DNA of 16,273 nt from Bacteroidota bacterium (lineage in GTDB: Bacteria > Bacteroidota > Ignavibacteria > Ignavibacteriales > Ignavibacteriaceae): positions 1 to 16,273 of the forward strand of contig JAJYIL010000012.1 in assembly GCA_021790055.1 (NCBI GenBank). Reading direction: 5' to 3'. The position numbers and the translations under genes are program-made. Below, piece after piece: positions 12,331 to 16,273 of this stretch. Every line of letters starts with the position of its first letter. The first letter of the stretch is position 1. A model generated the notes under the pieces. That model did not search any database, had not been told where the DNA came from, and saw only the letters and a program-made list of their open reading frames with translations.

Positions 12331-13671
12331 ATGTCCAAGTCCGTCTATCCGGGATTGTTACCGATTCTAATTGTAATAATGATTTTCAATACCGTCAAGG
12401 CGCAAAGCAGTTCAAGTGTTCAAGTTAAAAAAACATACTACCCTAATGGTGAGTTGAAGACACTGGGCAATTATGTTAACGGTAAGCTTAACGGCGAGTA
12501 CGTTGAATATTATCCGGATGGTCATCTATGGAAAGTATGGAATTTTTCAAATGGTAAAGAAGAAGGTAAGCAGAATTGGTACTTTGAAAACGGTCTGCTA
12601 AGTACCGAGTGGAATTACCACGATGGATTGAAACAAGGAATTTCCAAATGGTACTATGAAACCGGCGAGCTTTGGGCGGTTCAAAATTATGTTGATGGTA
12701 AGCTCGAAGGAATAACACACACATATTATAAAACCGGTGAGCTGGAAGGAGATTGGAATTACGTTGACGGAAAGCTGAACGGAGTTTCCAAAATATATTT
12801 TAAGAATGGAAAGGTTGAAGTCTCAAAGACTTATCTGAACGGCTTGAGGGAAGGTCCAACAATAGTTTATAACGACAACAACACCATAGCCTTGCAGGCA
12901 AATTTTAAGCATGATCGACTGGACGGTGAAGTAAAGATTTACGACTTAGCCGGGGACTTGCGCGTAAAGGATTTTTATGTTAACGGCGAATTGAAAAACA
13001 GGATTAAGTATTCTCTCCTCGGCAAGCTGGAATCAGTAGAGAGAACCGATAGGATGTATTATGCCAACGGCTCTTTGAAGGAAGAAATCCCATACAAGGA
13101 TGACAAGAAGAACGGGCTGGCTAAAGATTATTATGAGGACGGATTTCTGAAAGACGAATGGAAATATAAAAATGATGCTTTAGAAGGAAGAGCTTATACC
13201 TTCTATCAAGGCGGAATAATTAAATCTTCTATAGATTATATTAACGGCGTACAGCAAGGAATAACGCGAACCTACTATCCTGACGGTACGTTGGAATCGG
13301 AAGCTAATTACGAGAACGACAAGAAATACGGGATTGAAATAATTTATTATAAGAATCATAACATGAAAGATTATTTCTATAATAAAAATAATCTCCCGGA
13401 TGGCGACTACAAAACCTTCTATAACGACGGTCTGCTCGAATCTGAAGCGAAATACGATTACGGCAGAATTACCGGTACAAAAAAATATTTCTACAAGTAC
13501 GGGCAGCTTGAAAAAACAGAGCCCTACTGGGATGGTAAAGTTGACGGTTATGTAAGGACCTATTTTGAAAACGGTAAGTTGAAGAAGGAAGAATATTTTG
13601 TTGCCGGCAAAATGTTTACAAGTAAGGAATACAACGCAGAAGGAAATATAATTTCAACGGTGGGCTACTGA
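12331..13671 (+). CDS. Secreted MORN/YwqK-repeat protein
   Basis: 446 residues with a signal peptide (hydrophobic 9-22, cleavage probably after VKA, leaving a Q-S-S-S-S start). Sixteen or so tandem repeats of about 23-24 residues then fill the whole protein, with the pattern YYxNGxLxxxxxYxxGxxxG, as in YYPNGELKTLGNYVNGKLNG. These are MORN-2 repeats of the family often labelled YwqK antitoxin. That name comes from a Bacillus toxin-antitoxin pair and says nothing here, since no toxin gene is adjacent. Repeats 7-8 are degenerate and contain an insertion (around residues 205-245). Such repeats form extended beta-hairpin solenoids. In Bacteroidota they occur in exported proteins of unknown function. 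No enzymatic motif is visible. Confidence 0.85.
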   Translation: MSKSVYPGLLPILIVIMIFNTVKAQSSSSVQVKKTYYPNGELKTLGNYVNGKLNGEYVEYYPDGHLWKVWNFSNGKEEGKQNWYFENGLLSTEWNYHDGLKQGISKWYYETGELWAVQNYVDGKLEGITHTYYKTGELEGDWNYVDGKLNGVSKIYFKNGKVEVSKTYLNGLREGPTIVYNDNNTIALQANFKHDRLDGEVKIYDLAGDLRVKDFYVNGELKNRIKYSLLGKLESVERTDRMYYANGSLKEEIPYKDDKKNGLAKDYYEDGFLKDEWKYKNDALEGRAYTFYQGGIIKSSIDYINGVQQGITRTYYPDGTLESEANYENDKKYGIEIIYYKNHNMKDYFYNKNNLPDGDYKTFYNDGLLESEAKYDYGRITGTKKYFYKYGQLEKTEPYWDGKVDGYVRTYFENGKLKKEEYFVAGKMFTSKEYNAEGNIISTVGY

Positions 13672-13722
13672 TGTCGGCTAGGTTAAAATGATAATTAAGA
13701 ATTTTTAAAAATAAAAGCAAGA

Positions 13723-14619
13723 ATGATGAAGGGAAAAAACTTTGTTGTCGGCTTAATCCAGATGTCTATGGATAAAAATCCAGGCGATAATTTGAAGAAA
13801 GCGATATCGTTGATAGACAAAGCTGCAAGAAAAGGAGCTAATGTTATTTGTCTGCCGGAGCTTTTCCGCTCGCAGTATTTCTGCCAGGTTGAAGACATAA
13901 AGAATTTCGACCTTGCGGAAACAATACCGGGTGAATCGACTGAGGTAATTGGTAAGGCTGCAAAGAAAAATAGAGTAGTGGTAATTGTTCCCTTGTTTGA
14001 AAAGCGTACTGCAGGCGTTTATCACAACAGCTCTATTATAATTGATGAGAAGGGGAAAATTGCGGGGCATTACCGCAAGATGCACATTCCGGATGACCCC
14101 GCATATTATGAGAAGTATTATTTTACTCCCGGCGATTTTGGCTTCAAATCATTTAAAACAAAATTCGGAAATATTGGAACTCTAATTTGCTGGGATCAAT
14201 GGTATCCGGAAGGCGCAAGATTGACGGCATTGCAGGGAGCCGAAGTTTTATTTTATCCAACCGCAATCGGCTGGCATCTTTACGAAAATAAAGAACACGG
14301 CAAGGCACAATTAGAATCGTGGATGACTGTGCAACGAGGGCATGCAATTGCCAACGGCGTATATGTAGCTGCTGTAAACCGTGTTGGAATTGAAAGGCAA
14401 ACTAAGGATTCCGCAGGTATTCAATTCTGGGGCTCTTCATTTATTGCTGATCCGCAAGGTATAGTATTAGCGCAAGCTTCGGTTGATAAGGAGGAAATTC
14501 TTCTTGCAGAAATTAATACTAAGCGCATTGAATATATTCGTCAGAACTGGCCGTTCCTTCGCGACAGACGCGTTGACGCATACAGAGGCATTGAAGAAAG
14601 ATTTTTAGACGGGAAATAG
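13723..14619 (+). CDS. aguB: N-carbamoylputrescine amidase
   Basis: A cytoplasmic nitrilase-superfamily hydrolase (298 residues) that converts N-carbamoylputrescine to putrescine, CO2 and ammonia. The Glu-Lys-Cys triad is complete: E46 in LPELF, K119 in YRKMHIP and C156 in LICWDQW. The extended motifs SQYFCQ, PDDPAYYEKYYFTPGD and WYPEGAR are characteristic of the N-carbamoylputrescine amidase branch rather than of general nitrilases. Two in-frame ATGs (13723, 13726) are possible starts. The downstream agmatine deiminase gene begins at the next base after the stop, so the pair is translationally coupled and forms the agmatine-to-putrescine pathway. Confidence 0.94.
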   Translation: MMKGKNFVVGLIQMSMDKNPGDNLKKAISLIDKAARKGANVICLPELFRSQYFCQVEDIKNFDLAETIPGESTEVIGKAAKKNRVVVIVPLFEKRTAGVYHNSSIIIDEKGKIAGHYRKMHIPDDPAYYEKYYFTPGDFGFKSFKTKFGNIGTLICWDQWYPEGARLTALQGAEVLFYPTAIGWHLYENKEHGKAQLESWMTVQRGHAIANGVYVAAVNRVGIERQTKDSAGIQFWGSSFIADPQGIVLAQASVDKEEILLAEINTKRIEYIRQNWPFLRDRRVDAYRGIEERFLDGK

Positions 14620-15690
14620 ATGGTAAAAGAATCTACCGCATCTAATAGTTCAACAAATAAAAATTACCGATTACCTGCAGAATGGGAAAAGCATAAAACT
14701 ACATGGCTTGGCTGGTGTCATAATAAAGAAGACTGGCCCGGGAAGTATGCGCCGATCCCCTGGGTTTATTCTGAAATTGTCAAGCACATTTCTTGCGGTG
14801 AAAAAGTTAGAATTATTGTTGAATCTAAAGAGCATGAAAAAAAGGCAAGAAGAGTTTTATCTTCAGCCAATATAGATATGGCTGATGTAGAATTCTTTAT
14901 TCTAAAGACTGACCGCGGGTGGATGCGCGACTCCGGTCCCGCTTTCGTTAAGAATAATGAGGAGACTATTCTAATAAATTTTAAATTCAACGGATGGGCT
15001 AAATATTCAAATTATAAAAAGGATGAAAAGTTCCCGGCGTTTGTTTCAAGAAAGCTCGGATTGAGCAGAACTATTGCCGAGCATAATGGAAGGCAGGTCG
15101 TTCTTGAAGGCGGCTCGATTGACTGCAACGGCAGGGGAACTTTAATTACGACGGAGGAATGTCTTCTTGATGAAAAGACTCAAGCAAGAAATCCCGGGTT
15201 TACGAAAAAAGATTATGAAGATGTTTTCGGAAAGTACCTGGGCATATCAAATACCTTCTGGCTTGGAAAGGGGATTGCAGGAGATGATACTCATGGTCAT
15301 GTTGATGACCTTTGCAGGTTTGTAAACAAAAATACGGTTGTGCTTGTACAGGAAAAAAATCAAACCGATGAAAATTATATACCATTGAAGGAAAATAAAG
15401 AACGCCTTAAAGATTTTAAGCTGGAAGACGGCTCTTCCATCGAAGTAGTCGATTTCCCAATGCCGGAGCCGGTAATATTTAAAAGACAAAGACTACCTGC
15501 AAGCTACGCAAACTTTTATATTTCCAACGCAGCCGTTTTAGTTCCCACGTTCAACGACGCAAATGATAGGATCGCTCTCGGCATCCTTTCAGAACTTATA
15601 ACAGATCGACCGGTTGTCGGTATCCATGCAGTTGATCTTGTCTGGGGTTTGGGAACGCTTCATTGCCTTACACATGAGCAACCGGTTTGA
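14620..15690 (+). CDS. aguA: Agmatine deiminase
   Basis: A 356-residue member of the guanidino-modifying enzyme superfamily that hydrolyses agmatine to N-carbamoylputrescine and ammonia. Diagnostic segments are the WLGWCHNKEDWPG near the N-terminus, MRDSGP (102-107, D104), EGGSI, GDDTHGHVDD (with H225 and H227), and the C-terminal nucleophile C349 in GTLHCLTHEQP. Length and motif order match the family (about 350-370 residues). Its ATG follows the aguB stop with no gap, and the end of aguB (GGGAAATAG) supplies a weak ribosome-binding site. Together with an arginine decarboxylase elsewhere, this would complete arginine-to-putrescine synthesis. Peptidyl-arginine deiminase-like annotation is a common mislabel for this family. 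Confidence 0.95.
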   Translation: MVKESTASNSSTNKNYRLPAEWEKHKTTWLGWCHNKEDWPGKYAPIPWVYSEIVKHISCGEKVRIIVESKEHEKKARRVLSSANIDMADVEFFILKTDRGWMRDSGPAFVKNNEETILINFKFNGWAKYSNYKKDEKFPAFVSRKLGLSRTIAEHNGRQVVLEGGSIDCNGRGTLITTEECLLDEKTQARNPGFTKKDYEDVFGKYLGISNTFWLGKGIAGDDTHGHVDDLCRFVNKNTVVLVQEKNQTDENYIPLKENKERLKDFKLEDGSSIEVVDFPMPEPVIFKRQRLPASYANFYISNAAVLVPTFNDANDRIALGILSELITDRPVVGIHAVDLVWGLGTLHCLTHEQPV

Positions 15691-15691
15691 T

Positions 15692-16090
15692 TCATTTCTT
15701 CTTAAGAATCAATTCATCCACACTCCAGGAGCCTGAACCATTTGCAATCGTAAATAAAAAGAATAAAAAGTATAGAACTGCAAGCTCACCGCCGTTTTCA
15801 ATAGGCCAGGCGCCGCGTGGAAAGTGAACCGTCAAATATGCAAATAACATTTCGCACGCAGTTATTATCGCAGCATACCTTGCACGAAATCCAATTGCAA
15901 TTGCTATCCCGCAAGAGACCTCAATAATACCGGCTAACAGCATTTCGCTGCTTCCCATAGTACCATGCCCGCCGAAAGCGCCAAATAACTTTTGCGCACC
16001 ATGACTGAAGAATAAAAATCCGAATGCAAGCCTGATGATGGAAAAAACCTTTTGAGAATGTCTGCTTAGGAATTGTTCAATAGAATTCAT
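15692..16090 (-). CDS. DoxX family membrane protein
   Basis: A 132-residue protein with four predicted transmembrane helices and the DoxX pattern: RLAFGFLFFSHGAQKLFG in helix 1, a Gly-rich GGHGTMG loop, an E-x-x-x-G-I-A-I-A-I-GFRARYAA segment, and a last helix around YFLFFLFTIANG. Family members are inner-membrane proteins variously linked to thiosulfate:quinone oxidoreductase (DoxD), redox stress responses, or no known function; this one has no fused catalytic domain. GGAG lies about 6 bases upstream of the start (16097-16100 on the minus strand). It ends 1 bp from the aguA stop and has no partner on its strand in the window. Confidence 0.88.
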   Translation of the reverse strand: MNSIEQFLSRHSQKVFSIIRLAFGFLFFSHGAQKLFGAFGGHGTMGSSEMLLAGIIEVSCGIAIAIGFRARYAAIITACEMLFAYLTVHFPRGAWPIENGGELAVLYFLFFLFTIANGSGSWSVDELILKKK

Positions 16091-16151
16091 ATAATTCTCC
16101 GCAAATTTTAATTATGTAGATATTCAAAGATAAGCAGATGATTAAACAAAG

Positions 16152-16177
16152 AAAAAGCCGGCGATACAAGCCGGCTT
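16152..16177 (-). terminator. Intrinsic terminator on the minus strand
   Basis: A perfect 8-bp inverted repeat (AAGCCGGC 16155-16162, GCCGGCTT 16170-16177) has a 7-base loop. Read on the minus strand, it is followed by TTTTTC. It therefore most likely ends a minus-strand transcript entering from beyond the right edge, upstream of the DoxX gene. A minus-strand frame open from the edge ends at TAG 16186-16188, 9 bp before the hairpin. Only about 28 codons are visible and a second frame is equally open, so I do not call a gene there. Confidence 0.75.
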
Positions 16178-16273
16178 AAAAAAAACTACTCAATTATTAT
16201 TGCGGATACGCGCATAACTGCATGTTTGCATAAAGAAAACATAGTAAGGCATGTAAAAATGCATTCATCCGGT

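Noticed and set aside
12331..13671. Toxin-antitoxin system from the YwqK label
   Set aside because: The protein has a signal peptide and no adjacent toxin-like gene. The neighbours are a zinc exporter and polyamine enzymes.
16186..16273. Minus-strand partial gene entering from the right edge
   Set aside because: Only about 28 codons are visible and two minus-strand frames are open to the edge. The residues match no family, although the hairpin at 16152-16177 hints that a gene ends nearby.

Overview
The window is AT-rich bacterial chromosome, densely packed with genes. Several genes lack a clear Shine-Dalgarno sequence (dapF, the b-type cytochrome gene, the first TPR gene, the MORN gene) while a few have a good one. 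With the Q-initial mature ends of secreted proteins, the very large multihaem c-type cytochromes and the YwqK/MORN-repeat protein, this suggests the Bacteroidota/Chlorobi/Ignavibacteria group. That placement is inference; there is no rRNA or other phylogenetic marker here.

Left edge (1-1686): a possible C-terminal tail of an upstream gene, an intergenic stretch, then dapF (lysine/peptidoglycan precursor synthesis) co-transcribed with a small ABM-like alpha-beta barrel protein, closed by a clear intrinsic terminator at 1609-1643.

Core (1687-11299, all on +): seven genes that look like one electron-transfer locus. In order: a five-helix membrane b-type cytochrome with two histidine pairs each spaced 14 residues; a membrane-anchored 2[4Fe-4S]-like/FAD/NAD(P) flavoprotein of unusual domain order; a secreted lysine-rich cytochrome with 20 CxxCH motifs; a secreted Thr/Asn/Ser-rich cytochrome with 29 CxxCH motifs plus two degenerate ones, built from 72-residue triheme modules; a predicted outer-membrane beta-barrel protein; and two tandem paralogous membrane-anchored TPR proteins. 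The simplest reading is a conduit moving electrons from quinol or NAD(P)H at the inner membrane, across the periplasm and outer membrane, to an acceptor outside (or the reverse). It has the same kinds of parts as porin-cytochrome systems such as MtrCAB, but I do not recognise the individual proteins as members of those families. The two cytochrome genes overlap by 22 bp, and the motif count suggests that a triheme module is split across the junction.

Right part (11300-16273): a minus-strand CDF zinc exporter ending directly against the second TPR gene; a secreted protein of about 16 MORN/YwqK repeats; an aguB-aguA pair making putrescine from agmatine via N-carbamoylputrescine; a minus-strand DoxX-family membrane protein ending 1 bp from aguA; and a minus-strand terminator hairpin at 16152-16177 probably belonging to a gene beyond the right edge.

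The most unusual content is the cytochrome locus: the split triheme module, the Cys-to-Arg loss of one haem motif, a CX3CH motif, and the permuted ferredoxin-flavoprotein.
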